Of a stretch of 64,000 nt of DNA, positions 1 to 9,208 are shown in pieces. The stretch's first letter is position 1; every line of letters starts with the position of its first letter. Source of the stretch: Psychrobacter sp. NZS113 (lineage in GTDB: Bacteria > Pseudomonadota > Gammaproteobacteria > Pseudomonadales > Moraxellaceae); contig NZ_JADYWL010000006.1 of the NCBI RefSeq assembly GCF_015864825.1, positions 186,001 to 250,000 on the forward strand. Direction: 5' to 3'. The notes beneath the pieces are model-generated. The model was not told where the DNA came from, did no database searches, and worked only from the letters and a program-made list of their open reading frames with translations. The position numbers and the translations under genes were made by a program.

Positions 1-89
1 ATACGTTAATGCTGCCAGATACAAAATCACATATTGAAATGGTGTTTATCGAATAATAATTGGTTTAATATTACTATTCTGCTCAAACC

Positions 90-103
90 TGACCATTTGG
101 TCA
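90..103. promoter_or_regulatory. RutR-type operator palindrome upstream of the TetR gene
   Basis: The 14-mer TGACCATTTGGTCA is a near-perfect inverted repeat and matches the core of the known RutR operator (TTGACCAnnTGGTCAA). It lies about 120 bases before the start of the TetR/RutR-like gene at 224. A related palindrome sits upstream of the permease at 2686-2699. Autoregulation is inferred. Confidence 0.7.
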
Positions 104-223
104 ACTACTTTATCAGGATATTTTACTTAAGTGGCTTATATTTCATAAAAATTAGAAATTAAATAGAGCTGTTTATTCGAATCCTGCTATCTATTCATCA
201 TAATAACGACAGGTATAACTCAG

Positions 224-889
224 ATGACCCAAGAGACCGACATAAAGATACAAGAGACGTTTGAGGCGGCGACACCGCACAACCAACAGGGCATTCGTGC
301 GCACAATCAGGCTGTGATTTTAGCGGCAGCTGAAGAAGAGTTTGTGCTGCAGGGTTTTGGTGGTGCGACGATGCAAAGTATCGCTGATAGAGCTAAGTTG
401 CCAAAGGCCAATATTCATTATTATTTTAAGAATAAAAAGAACCTGTATCAGATGGTGCTGCACTCTATTATTCAAGAGTGGAACGATGGTTTAGTGACCA
501 TGACGGTTGATAGTGATCCAAAAGTAGTCATCGAAAAATTTGTTCGTACCAAATTACATCAGGCCTTTGCCAATCCAAATCGACATAAACTGTTTGCGCT
601 GGAAGTCATCGGCGGTGCACCACATTTGCATAATTTTATGTCGACGACGATGAAAGAGTGGGCGATTGATAAAGCCAAGGTCATGAAAGTCTGGCATGAG
701 CAAGGTAAAATTGGTATCGCTGACCCATTACAGTTACTGATTTTGATTTGGGCAACGACGCAACGTTATGCTGAGTTTGAAACAGAAATCGTTGGCTTGA
801 TGGAAAAGACAGATTACGATCAGCAGGACGAAACACGTGCCGCTGACTTTCTGGTGCCGTTTATCCTACGTGGCTGTGGACTTGAATAA
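224..889 (+). CDS. TetR family transcriptional regulator, RutR-like
   Basis: This 221-residue protein has a classic TetR N-terminal DNA-binding domain. The helix-turn-helix lies around residues 48-75, with the family pattern GATMQSIADRAKL followed by IHYYFKNKKNLY. The C-terminal ligand domain resembles the RutR/YcdC type rather than the generic TetR type. RutR proteins sense pyrimidines or purines and control nucleobase catabolism and uptake. That fits the convergent NCS2 nucleobase permease gene next door and the TGACCA/TGGTCA palindromes before both genes. The ATG at 224 has a weak AGG about 10 bases upstream. The ligand is unknown, and no rut catabolic operon is visible in the window. Confidence 0.85.
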   Translation: MTQETDIKIQETFEAATPHNQQGIRAHNQAVILAAAEEEFVLQGFGGATMQSIADRAKLPKANIHYYFKNKKNLYQMVLHSIIQEWNDGLVTMTVDSDPKVVIEKFVRTKLHQAFANPNRHKLFALEVIGGAPHLHNFMSTTMKEWAIDKAKVMKVWHEQGKIGIADPLQLLILIWATTQRYAEFETEIVGLMEKTDYDQQDETRAADFLVPFILRGCGLE

Positions 890-927
890 CGATTGTTTCT
901 TGCCATTTTTTACGGACGAATTATAAA

Positions 928-966
928 AAATAACGCTAGTGCACCGATGGTACGCTAGCGTTATTT
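928..966. terminator. bidirectional rho-independent terminator
   Basis: AAATAACGCTAG (928-939) pairs perfectly with CTAGCGTTATTT (955-966) around a 15-base loop, with A and T runs on the two sides. It sits between the convergent regulator and permease genes and can serve both. Confidence 0.85.
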
Positions 967-990
967 TCATTATGGAAGGTTAAATTTTTG

Positions 991-2385
991 TCAAAGCGGC
1001 TTTAGGCCATCATCCAAATGCTGCTCTGCTGTATCAAATTCAACACCGTAGTTTTTGGGTAAAATCATATCAAGTGCAATGGCGACGATACCTGACATGG
1101 TCACCGCTGAACCAAAGATATTACGGAATAGCTGCGGTGCTTGTGCGAATACATCAGGAACAAAAGCCACGCCCATTGATAGACCTAGAGAGGTTGCAAT
1201 GATTAAGATATTGCGATGTGTGAAGTTCACTGTTGATAGTATGCGAATACCAGCAGTCGCTACCGTTGCAAACATCAGCAATGTTACGCCACCAATGACG
1301 GGCTTGGGTAACTGGGTAAAGATAGCACCGAGGATAGGAAACATACCCATGGTGAATAAGATAGCGCCGACATAGAAACCAATATAACGGCTGGCAATAC
1401 CTGTCATCTGAATAACACCATTGTTCTGGCTAAAAGTCGTCACTGGGAACGTGTTAAATACGGCTGCAATCAATGAGTTGACACCATCACCTAGTACACC
1501 GCCTTTGATACGTTTTTCGTATACTGGGCCTTTGATTGGCTCACCTGAGATCATCGAAGTCGCTGTCAAATCACCTGATGTCTCAATACTGGTAATGACA
1601 TACATAAAGGCAATAGGAATAAAGGCCTGCCAGTCAAAACCAAAGCCGAACTTGAAAGGCACAGGCATCGTAAATAGAGGCGCTTCAGAGACTAGAGAAA
1701 AATCAATACGTCCCATAAAGACAGCAGCTATCAAACCAAGCATCAACCCAATAAATATCGCACTTGAGCGAATGACTTTATTGTTGACGATACTAATTAA
1801 TACCACACTGACCAACACACCACCGCCTAGTAGTAAGTTTTGCATACTACCAAAGTCTTCAGCACCGACACCGCCTGCCAAATCTGTCAAACCAACCTTA
1901 GTTAACGACAGACCGATAGTCACGATCACACAACCTGTCACGATTGGACTCATCAATGATTTGAGTTTGGTGATGAACTGACTTAAGAAGATTTCGACAA
2001 AGGCACCAAGAAATGATACCCCAAAGATGACAGAGAGAATTTCCTCTGGACTACCGCCCCTGTTCTTTACCACAAAGCCTGCTGCTAGTACCGCAGCTAA
2101 GAAGCCAAAACTGGTGCCCTGTAACGCCATTAAACCTGAACCCACTGGCCCAACTTTACGTGTTTGGATAAAGGTTGCAATACCTGAAACCATCAATGAC
2201 ATGCTGATGAGATAGGGGATGTGTTCCCCTAAACCCAAGACACCGCCTATGATTAATGATGGAGTAATGATACCAACGAAGCTGGCAAGTACGTGTTGTA
2301 CTGCCCCTAAAAATGCTTTTGCAGGAGCAGGACGGTCATGCAGTCCATACAATAAATCGGGGTTCCCTTGAGTGTGCTCACTCAT
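991..2385 (-). CDS. NCS2 family purine (xanthine/urate-type) permease
   Basis: A 464-residue integral membrane protein of the nucleobase:cation symporter-2 family, with about 12-14 hydrophobic segments. The family signature NTFPVTTFSQNNGVIQMTG spans the conserved Gln at about residue 320. This QNNGV version is characteristic of xanthine/urate carriers such as XanQ, whereas the uracil carriers have a different residue there. Proton-coupled uptake of a purine base across the inner membrane is therefore likely. The start at 2385 is preceded on the minus strand by an AGGAGG-like site, which supports it. A RutR-type palindrome about 300 bases upstream and the convergent RutR-like gene suggest nucleobase-responsive control. 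Exact substrate specificity cannot be read from sequence. Confidence 0.88.
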   Translation of the reverse strand: MSEHTQGNPDLLYGLHDRPAPAKAFLGAVQHVLASFVGIITPSLIIGGVLGLGEHIPYLISMSLMVSGIATFIQTRKVGPVGSGLMALQGTSFGFLAAVLAAGFVVKNRGGSPEEILSVIFGVSFLGAFVEIFLSQFITKLKSLMSPIVTGCVIVTIGLSLTKVGLTDLAGGVGAEDFGSMQNLLLGGGVLVSVVLISIVNNKVIRSSAIFIGLMLGLIAAVFMGRIDFSLVSEAPLFTMPVPFKFGFGFDWQAFIPIAFMYVITSIETSGDLTATSMISGEPIKGPVYEKRIKGGVLGDGVNSLIAAVFNTFPVTTFSQNNGVIQMTGIASRYIGFYVGAILFTMGMFPILGAIFTQLPKPVIGGVTLLMFATVATAGIRILSTVNFTHRNILIIATSLGLSMGVAFVPDVFAQAPQLFRNIFGSAVTMSGIVAIALDMILPKNYGVEFDTAEQHLDDGLKPL

Positions 2386-2685
2386 CTTGGCTTCCTCCTA
2401 AGGTGACTTTCAGTCCCAGCTCTATGGAGATTATTAAGCAATGCGATGATACATAGTGTCAATGCACTATAAATGCGTTACAGCGTCAGCCTCGCTTGAA
2501 GTATTCAATATACATCTACACTCGGTTGCCCTGTCACACTTTCAAACTGAATTGACTCTAGGTTAGAGAAGCAGTCGTATTGTTTAGCCATCTCACAAAG
2601 AGTCGCACTTATTTTTATGTGAATACATAAAAGTAGGTAGCTATTAGTTATTTGTGAGTCTAGCAAATAGCCATGATTACGAACC

Positions 2686-2699
2686 TGACTAATTGGTCA
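2686..2699. promoter_or_regulatory. RutR-type operator palindrome upstream of the permease
   Basis: TGACTAATTGGTCA is an imperfect inverted repeat that differs from the site at 90-103 by only two positions. It lies in the long leader upstream of the minus-strand permease gene. The pairing of the two sites with a TetR/RutR gene suggests one regulator acts on both. Confidence 0.6.
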
Positions 2700-2963
2700 A
2701 CAATCTAAGGGTATAGGGAAAGGGTTAGTTATTGCAACATTTTTTTAACATTAGTGTGTTTATTTCCAAAATAATGGTTATTTATTATAAGAATGTTTAG
2801 ATGTTTTTTGCATGTAAATGCCCGTTGTATAAGCCTTTGACTAAGAAGTGATGAGTAGGGTTTTATAAAGGGTCAGGTCTTTAGATTCTACTTAACGTGA
2901 AATTAATCATAGTAATTATTGCTAAATTGTTAATATTTAGTTAGGATACCTTTCGTTATTAAA

Positions 2964-2978
2964 TGCTAACAATTATCA
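2964..2978. promoter_or_regulatory. Fur box
   Basis: The reverse complement reads TGATAATTGTTAGCA, matching 13 of 15 positions of the Fur 7-1-7 consensus TGATAATnATTATCA. A wider symmetry (AATGCTAA at 2962-2969 with TTAGCATT at 2979-2986) surrounds it. It lies about 180 bases before the receptor gene. Confidence 0.75.
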
Positions 2979-3159
2979 TTAGCATTTTTATTTATAAGAT
3001 AGGTTTAGCGTTGTAAAAATGACCGTTCATCTGAACACCTATCATGAAAAGAGCAGTTATTAATCATTAATAAAGGCGATTATTTAAAATAATTAACGTT
3101 TGAAGAAATCGTCTCAAACTCTCCAGTCCTTAATAGAAAATAAAGTGAGTAAGTTCGTT

Positions 3160-5211
3160 ATGCGTGAAGTGAAATTATCAAAGCTCTCTAGCCCATTAAC
3201 AGTATTATCTATGGGTGTTGCTGCGGTATTGTGGTCGCAAGCGGCTAGTGCAGCTTCTGTAGAAGAGGTGCCTAACGTCACGCTACAGACCATCACAGTG
3301 ACAGCCAATAGCTCTGTACGTGATGGCCTGCAAAATAACTCTGTTGATTCAGCCCAGTATATACCTGCGGGGCAAGCCAGTCTTTTAAGTGACTTTTTAG
3401 ATGGCGTGCCAGGCGCTTCAGTAGGTGGTACAACGGCTATCAATCAACGTGTGCGTATTCGTGGCCTTGATGATACGAATTTAAAAGTGACCGTTGATGG
3501 CGCTCGTCAAGAAGGCTATGCGTTCCACCATGCTGGTGACTTGGTTATTGATCCAGACTTGTTGAAGCAGTCTGAGGTGTCTGTTGGTAATAACTCAGTG
3601 ACTTTAGGTAATAACGCAATCGGCGGTGCGGTCGCTTTTGAGACAGTCGATGCTGCAGATTTGCTTGATGTCGATCAAAAGATTGGTGCAAAAGTCCATA
3701 CCGGCTACGCCAGCAACAATAACGAGCTGTTAACCTCAACGACCGTATTTGCTGCACCGACAGAAAATGTTGATTTGTTGGCTTACTATGGCAAACGCAC
3801 CTCTGAAGCAGGTGAAGATGGCGATGGTCGCGACATTCAAACGTCAGATGGTGACACCGAAAGTATTTTGTTAAAGGCTGGTACTTACTTAGGTGACAAT
3901 CATCACGTCAGTGGTAGCTTTAGCCGTACAGAAAATGAAGGCATGTATGCAAACCGAGCTGACTTTCCACTAACCGATGATGATGGTTGGAATCCTGCCG
4001 TACTTTGGAAGCAAAGCCGTGATACCTATACTTTAGAGTATGCTTACCAACCAGCCAATGACTGGATTGATTTAAAAGCCAATATCTATCAGTCTGAAAC
4101 AGAGCTTGATAAAGACAATGGATCTATTGCCGTTGATTTGATCACCAAAGGCGGCAAGATCGAAAATACCAGTCGCATAGCAAGTCAGTTAGGATCGCAT
4201 AAGCTGATTACTGGTGTTGAGTATTATACAAAAGAATCTGAGGTATCTCGTCTAGGTGTCATTGGAGGAAGTGATGAGGCAAAAAACACGTCTGTCTATT
4301 TAGAAGACCAGTGGCAAATCGGTAAGTTAACGCTAACGCCTGGTGTACGTTATGATCATTACGAAGCACCAGAAGACGTGGCAAATGGCGAAACGTACGA
4401 CAATGTAGTGGGCGCTTTTGCCGCTAGCTATCAAGTGTTGCCAAGTACCAATGTATTCGCAAGCTACACGCAGTTGTTCAATGGTCCTGACTTGCAGGAA
4501 GCCATTCGCAATACAGATGGTGAAGATAAATATATTTCTTCTGATTTAGAGCCTGAAACTGGTAGTAATGCTGAAATTGGTGTATCGACTACTTTCCGTG
4601 GCTTAACCACTGAAGATGATTCGTTACGCCTCTCTGGTAAGTACTTTGTGACAGATTTGGAAAACTGGATTTCTTACGAAAGCGGCCTTGATTGCACCAC
4701 AGGGTTGGCCTCTGATACGGGCACATGTGCAGGCTCATTCAATGCAGATGAAGATTACGAGATAAAAGGCGTCGAGCTCTCGGCTGATTATCGGACTAGT
4801 AACTTCAATATGGGGCTGAGCTATGCACGAGCGCGTAGCGAAGGCAAAGAGTCTGGCTACAGTTTATCTCAGGACACTGGAGATGAAAACGACTCTGGTG
4901 ACAAGTATATAGTTAACTTGGGCTATGCACCAACTGACACAATTGATGTAGGCTGGCGTAGTACGTATGTAACCTCTATCAACCCTAATACAGGCGATGA
5001 TACGGATACCAAAAAACCAGGCTATGATGTGCATGATATCTTCATGACCTACAGGCCTCAGCAGCTAGCAGGCGTGGAGACGACGCTAGGCGTATACAAT
5101 ATGTTTGATGAAACGTATGCAAATCACTCATCACGTTTCTCAGATGATTCGGACTATACGGATTATGCGATTGGAAGAAATGTGAAAGCCTCTCTAACCT
5201 ATCAATTCTAA
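3160..5211 (+). CDS. TonB-dependent outer membrane receptor (heme/hemoglobin-receptor-like plug)
   Basis: About 683 residues. A signal peptide runs to an ASA/AS cleavage site near residue 31. Next come a TonB box-like stretch (LQTITVTA), a plug domain with RVRIRGLDDTNLKVTVDGARQ and a barrel ending in the C-terminal aromatic SLTYQF expected of outer membrane proteins. The plug pattern DPDLLKQSEVSVGNNSVTLGNNAIGGAVAFETVDA resembles the heme/hemoglobin/transferrin receptor family. The FRAP motif typical of heme receptors is not seen, and a siderophore ligand is equally possible because a siderophore-interacting protein follows. An in-frame TTG at 3100 would add 20 residues. The ATG at 3160 is chosen because it has AGTGAG upstream and gives a normal signal peptide. 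A Fur box precedes it. Confidence 0.85.
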   Translation: MREVKLSKLSSPLTVLSMGVAAVLWSQAASAASVEEVPNVTLQTITVTANSSVRDGLQNNSVDSAQYIPAGQASLLSDFLDGVPGASVGGTTAINQRVRIRGLDDTNLKVTVDGARQEGYAFHHAGDLVIDPDLLKQSEVSVGNNSVTLGNNAIGGAVAFETVDAADLLDVDQKIGAKVHTGYASNNNELLTSTTVFAAPTENVDLLAYYGKRTSEAGEDGDGRDIQTSDGDTESILLKAGTYLGDNHHVSGSFSRTENEGMYANRADFPLTDDDGWNPAVLWKQSRDTYTLEYAYQPANDWIDLKANIYQSETELDKDNGSIAVDLITKGGKIENTSRIASQLGSHKLITGVEYYTKESEVSRLGVIGGSDEAKNTSVYLEDQWQIGKLTLTPGVRYDHYEAPEDVANGETYDNVVGAFAASYQVLPSTNVFASYTQLFNGPDLQEAIRNTDGEDKYISSDLEPETGSNAEIGVSTTFRGLTTEDDSLRLSGKYFVTDLENWISYESGLDCTTGLASDTGTCAGSFNADEDYEIKGVELSADYRTSNFNMGLSYARARSEGKESGYSLSQDTGDENDSGDKYIVNLGYAPTDTIDVGWRSTYVTSINPNTGDDTDTKKPGYDVHDIFMTYRPQQLAGVETTLGVYNMFDETYANHSSRFSDDSDYTDYAIGRNVKASLTYQF

Positions 5212-5296
5212 TCGCTAGATTTTATAGTTAGGTTTGATAGCTAGACAACTGGCCTTTGATAATTCATGTTTAACACGTCAATTTGACAGCTAGTAG

Positions 5297-5330
5297 AAGC
5301 CAGTTACCTTTATGAGGTCGCTGGCTTTTT
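5297..5330 (+). terminator. rho-independent terminator after the first receptor
   Basis: AAGCCAG (5297-5303) pairs with CTGGCTT, followed by a T run near 5324-5330. The loop contains a secondary ACC/GGT pairing. The following siderophore-interacting gene is therefore probably transcribed partly or wholly on its own. Confidence 0.7.
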
Positions 5331-5442
5331 AATATTTATATGAGATTGACTGTTCTATTTTTACCTCTGTTAAAGAACTATTGATTGAGTTGTTATCAGA
5401 CCCTAAACGTTAGAGATAACTTTATAGAAAAGGATACAAAAA

Positions 5443-6201
5443 ATGGCCAAACCCACCCCTAGAGTTTTAGCTGTTAAAAATATTATCGATATCACGCCCA
5501 ACATGCGCCGTATTACGCTAGGTGGAGGAGCGTTCGACGGTTTTCCTGCCGATCAGGAAAGCGGCTATATCAAGTTGATGTTTCCACAGGATGAAGGGCG
5601 TAAACCGATTATGCGCACTTACACTATTGTCCAGCAGCGTGACAATGAGATCGATGTTGATTTTGTATTACATGGTCTCAACCATCAAGGTACCGAAGGA
5701 CTGGCATCGCACTGGGCGAAAACAACTGCCATAGGAGATGGAATTTTGATTGGTGGCCCTGGTGAAAAAAAGCTGATTAATCATCAAGCAGACTGGTTTT
5801 TGTTGGTAGGTGATATGACGGCACTGCCAGCTATCACAGTGAATTTAGCACAGTTACCTGATGACGCAATAGGTTATGCCGTTATAGAAGTGCTAAGCGA
5901 AGCTGACATTCAGTCTATTAACAAGCCGCAAAATATAGAGATTCATTGGGTTATAAATCCAACTGCAAGCGATAGCCATTATCCCTTATTAGAGCAAGTC
6001 GAAGCACTGATTTGGTTAGATGGTGAGGCCGCCGTATGGACAGCGTGTGAGTTCAATAGTATGCGAGCACTACGCCAATACTTCAAACATGACCGAAATG
6101 TGGCCAAAACCCATTTGTATATTTCGAGCTATTGGAAACTGGACAATAGCGAAGATGAACACAAAGTAATCAAGCGTCAGGATGCAGAGTCTGATGTGTA
6201 G
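5443..6201 (+). CDS. siderophore-interacting protein (FAD-binding ferric-siderophore reductase)
   Basis: A 252-residue cytosolic protein of the SIP/ViuB family. The FAD-binding part includes the RTYT motif at residues 58-61 and DVDFVLHG near 71-78. The NAD(P)H-binding part has GGPGEKK and LLVGDMTALPAI (about 121-131). The C-terminal SSYWKLDNSEDEH motif is a family hallmark. Such proteins reduce ferric siderophores after import and release ferrous iron. Its place between two TonB-dependent receptors fits that role. The ATG at 5443 has a weak AAGGA about 11 bases upstream. No clear Fur box was seen directly before it, so it may depend on readthrough from the receptor. Confidence 0.92.
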   Translation: MAKPTPRVLAVKNIIDITPNMRRITLGGGAFDGFPADQESGYIKLMFPQDEGRKPIMRTYTIVQQRDNEIDVDFVLHGLNHQGTEGLASHWAKTTAIGDGILIGGPGEKKLINHQADWFLLVGDMTALPAITVNLAQLPDDAIGYAVIEVLSEADIQSINKPQNIEIHWVINPTASDSHYPLLEQVEALIWLDGEAAVWTACEFNSMRALRQYFKHDRNVAKTHLYISSYWKLDNSEDEHKVIKRQDAESDV

Positions 6202-6358
6202 CATTTATAACGGTGTAGGCTATCACTGAGGTTTTGGAGGTACTGATAGAGCTTAATAGAGTTTGGAGATGCTGAGCTATCACAGCTGGCATTATGAGAC
6301 GCTTCTATAGGCATGTTGATCACCGATTTCGCATTTAAAACAACTAGTAGAGGGTGTG

Positions 6359-6397
6359 TGCAAACATTAATGAGAATAAGTATCATTAATGTTTGCA
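6359..6397. promoter_or_regulatory. Fur box within a 15-bp perfect inverted repeat
   Basis: TGCAAACATTAATGA (6359-6373) is repeated exactly inverted at 6383-6397 with a 9-base centre. The inner part reads TGAGAATAAGTATCA (6371-6385), 13 of 15 matches to the Fur 7-1-7 consensus. It lies about 330 bases before the second receptor gene. The rest of the 6202-6724 gap holds no gene I can support. Confidence 0.75.
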
Positions 6398-6724
6398 TTA
6401 TCTTTTCTATATTGCTAAAGTGTGTTCCGTTCATCACAGAATAGTTAAAGGTTCTTTGCTGTCTCTATTCTAGAGAACTTATTGTGATCCATATTTTAAA
6501 TAGTTGGACTATGCCAGTTGTAGCATCACCAAACTTTTAACCCTACTCAGCACCTACCTTTACGAATTTGCCTTATACCGATATTTAAGCTCTTTGGTCA
6601 TGCTTTAGTCACACTTTGCATACGCATATTTCATGACATGTTTGTTACGAAGTGGCTAAAAATATTCGCTGTCGGTGCAGCTGAAAGGTACTAATGAGCC
6701 TAAGTGCTTCAAGGAACGTTATTT

Positions 6725-9040
6725 ATGTTAAACCAATCAGGTCGCTCTGATCAGTCATACCTCACTTCTCCAAAGAACGCTCAACGCTTAGTGACAGGCA
6801 AAGTATTGCTCAGTATCGCTGTGGCTTCTATTCTCAGTAGCACGGCTGTCGCGGTGGAGAGCGATGAGATGGTGACGCAAGCAGCGACTGACCAGGAAGC
6901 AGTGCCTACAGCCACACTAGACACGATTGTGGTACGAGCGGCCAGAGAGGAGTTGGAACAAGCGGCAGGGCTGTCTATCATTAGTGAAGAAGCCATCGAA
7001 AAAGCATCGCTTTCTAATGACATCTCAGAGATTGTACGTAAAATGCCGGGTGTGAATCTCTCAGGATCATCGACATCGGGACAGCGCGGTAACCAACGTC
7101 AAATTGATCTGCGTGGTATGGGCCCCAACAATACGCTAATCCTAATCGACGGTCGTCCAGTGACCTCTCGTAACTCTGTACGTCCTAGCCGTGGTAGTGA
7201 GCAAGACACTCGCGGTGACTCGCAGTGGGTACCGCCAAGTGCGATTGAGAGTATCGAAGTATTGCGTGGTCCAGCAGCCGCTCGTTATGGCTCTGGTAGT
7301 ATGGGCGGCGTGGTGAATATCATCACTAAAAGCCCAACTAAAACCGAGTTCTCTATCACTAGCCATTATGAGGCACCAGAAAGTGATTTAGAAGGCAGTA
7401 GCTGGCGCACTAACGTCAATATGGCTGGTGCATTGACGGACAAACTGTCCTCTCGAACCACCCTTGGCTACCATGATAGTGAAGGCGATGATCCTTCTAT
7501 TAATGCAGCAGAAGCACTAGATGATTCTGTCGCAGCAGGTATTGAGGGTGTTGAAAATATCGATGTGCGCCAAGTGTTTGAATACGCGATGGATGCGATG
7601 AATACGGTCGGTTTTGAGGTCAGTTATAGCCGTCAAGAGAATCGCTGGGCAGGTGACTCATTGTTCCAAACGGTGAATGAAAGTCTGGTAAATGAGTTAG
7701 AAGGTGAAACGACTAGCAAAATGCAACGTTATGGCGCGGCATTCACCCACCGCGGTGAGTATGACAATGCTAGTAGTAACAGTTACATCGAGTATAATCG
7801 GACGGTTAATGAGGGTCTGGCTGTAGGAAGTGCTGGTGGCGGTGAAGGTCAAATTTCGATACCTGATGAAGGAGAAAGTTACGAATGGACAGAAGCGACT
7901 TACGATACGTTGAATGCCAAATCAGAATGGGACATTTATTTTGACCGTCATACGTTAACGGCTGGTGCTGAGTTCCGCGGTGAAAGGTTAGATAACCCTG
8001 TGGTGTCTGCTTTGGAATTTGACGAAGGTTTTGAGTTTGGTGATGTAGAGACTGATCCTGAAGCGCGCAATCCCACTTCAGATGCTTATCTTGTCGGTGC
8101 TTACTTAGAAGACAACTATGAGATTACGCCTGACTGGTATGTGACACCAGGTCTACGCTTTGATTATCATAGTGAAGCTGGTAGTAATTGGTCACCTAGT
8201 ATCAATACCACATGGCACTTTAGTCCTGACTGGTCAGTGAAAGGCGGTATCAGTCGTGCTTTTAAAGCACCCGGACTTTACCAGCTTGATCCAAATTACA
8301 TCTACTATACTGGTGGTAATGGCTGCCCATCTTGGGTACCTGACGATGAAAAAGGCTGTTACGTCTTAGGCAATCCTGACCTAGAAAATGAGACTTCTTG
8401 GAATAAAGAGCTGACCTTTACTTATGACGATGGTACTGGGCTGTCTGCTGGCTTAACTTATTACCATAACGCCTATGATAACCGCATTGGTGCTGGTATA
8501 GACCGAGTAGGTACTATAAGTGTTGTAGAGAACAGCGTAACTGAAGATCGCTCTATCTTTGTATGGGAGAACCAAGGCGAAGCGGTTATTGAAGGTCTAG
8601 AAGGCTTCGTAAAAGTTCCTGTCACCGATACGGTGTCATGGTCCTCTAACCTGACGGGCATTCTCCGCTCAGAGCGAAAAGATAATGGCGAGCCGTTATC
8701 GCTGATTCCTAAGTTTACTGTGAACACAGGTGTGGATTGGGATATCACGCCTCGCTGGAATGCTAACGCTGATGTGAGCTACTACGGCACGATTGAAGCG
8801 CCTGATATTTCGGTGACCACAGGTGATGATCTCGATACAGCGACGCTTGATCGTGATCCGTACGCCATTGCCAATATTAGTACCCGCTATGATCTGACCC
8901 AGGCCGTGACCGTGGGCGCTGGTATCAAAAACTTATTTGATAAACAAATATATCGCGAAGGTACCAGTACCAATGCTGGTGCACGTACGTTCAATGAGCC
9001 GGGACGTACTTATGTGCTCGACGTTAGCGTTGATTTTTAG
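6725..9040 (+). CDS. TonB-dependent siderophore receptor, FepA-like
   Basis: About 771 residues. A signal peptide reaches residue ~43 (LSSTAVA), a TonB box DTIVV lies near residues 66-70, and the plug contains DLRGMGPNNTLILIDGRPV and VLRGPAAARYGSGSMGGVVNIITK. The barrel ends in VDF. The plug insert RGSEQDTRGDSQWVP and the cysteine pair in the NGC...KGCYVLGNPDL loop are features of the FepA/PfeA enterobactin-type group, so a catecholate siderophore is the likely ligand. An in-frame GTG lies at 6704, but the ATG at 6725 has AAGGAA eight bases upstream and is preferred. Regulation by iron is suggested by the Fur box at 6371-6385. Confidence 0.9.
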   Translation: MLNQSGRSDQSYLTSPKNAQRLVTGKVLLSIAVASILSSTAVAVESDEMVTQAATDQEAVPTATLDTIVVRAAREELEQAAGLSIISEEAIEKASLSNDISEIVRKMPGVNLSGSSTSGQRGNQRQIDLRGMGPNNTLILIDGRPVTSRNSVRPSRGSEQDTRGDSQWVPPSAIESIEVLRGPAAARYGSGSMGGVVNIITKSPTKTEFSITSHYEAPESDLEGSSWRTNVNMAGALTDKLSSRTTLGYHDSEGDDPSINAAEALDDSVAAGIEGVENIDVRQVFEYAMDAMNTVGFEVSYSRQENRWAGDSLFQTVNESLVNELEGETTSKMQRYGAAFTHRGEYDNASSNSYIEYNRTVNEGLAVGSAGGGEGQISIPDEGESYEWTEATYDTLNAKSEWDIYFDRHTLTAGAEFRGERLDNPVVSALEFDEGFEFGDVETDPEARNPTSDAYLVGAYLEDNYEITPDWYVTPGLRFDYHSEAGSNWSPSINTTWHFSPDWSVKGGISRAFKAPGLYQLDPNYIYYTGGNGCPSWVPDDEKGCYVLGNPDLENETSWNKELTFTYDDGTGLSAGLTYYHNAYDNRIGAGIDRVGTISVVENSVTEDRSIFVWENQGEAVIEGLEGFVKVPVTDTVSWSSNLTGILRSERKDNGEPLSLIPKFTVNTGVDWDITPRWNANADVSYYGTIEAPDISVTTGDDLDTATLDRDPYAIANISTRYDLTQAVTVGAGIKNLFDKQIYREGTSTNAGARTFNEPGRTYVLDVSVDF

Positions 9041-9067
9041 CATGTAAGTACATTATTTCTGTCACTA

Positions 9068-9097
9068 AAAAGGTCTGGGCTTTTGCTCAGGCCTTTT
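9068..9097 (+). terminator. rho-independent terminator after the FepA-like receptor
   Basis: AAAAGGTCTGGGC pairs with GCTCAGGCCTTTT across a TTTT loop, with two G-U wobbles. It lies between the receptor and the PepSY gene. Confidence 0.75.
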
Positions 9098-9208
9098 GTG
9101 TTGTCAGTAACTTTCTTTAAATGGCTTTCTTGAATTAAGCCTCTTTAAGTGAGCTTGTTTAAACAAACTTCTTTTAATAACTATCATAATATAACAGCAG
9201 ATTTATTT

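Larger units (their letters stand above)
2386..3159. other. divergent intergenic region, permease / TonB-dependent receptor
   Basis: About 770 bases with no convincing gene. It holds the RutR-type palindrome at 2686-2699 and the Fur-like box at 2964-2978. A small hairpin (TTTTATGT at 2613-2620 with ACATAAAA at 2625-2632) has no clear role. The interval is AT-rich, as expected for two divergent promoters. Confidence 0.6.

Noticed and set aside
3100-3159. TTG start extending the first TonB-dependent receptor by 20 residues
   Set aside because: The ATG at 3160 has a better upstream site and gives a standard signal peptide.
6177-6437. Minus-strand frame of 86 residues in the receptor upstream gap
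   Set aside because: It covers the Fur-box palindrome, overlaps the end of the siderophore-interacting gene and has no ribosome site; probably a chance frame.
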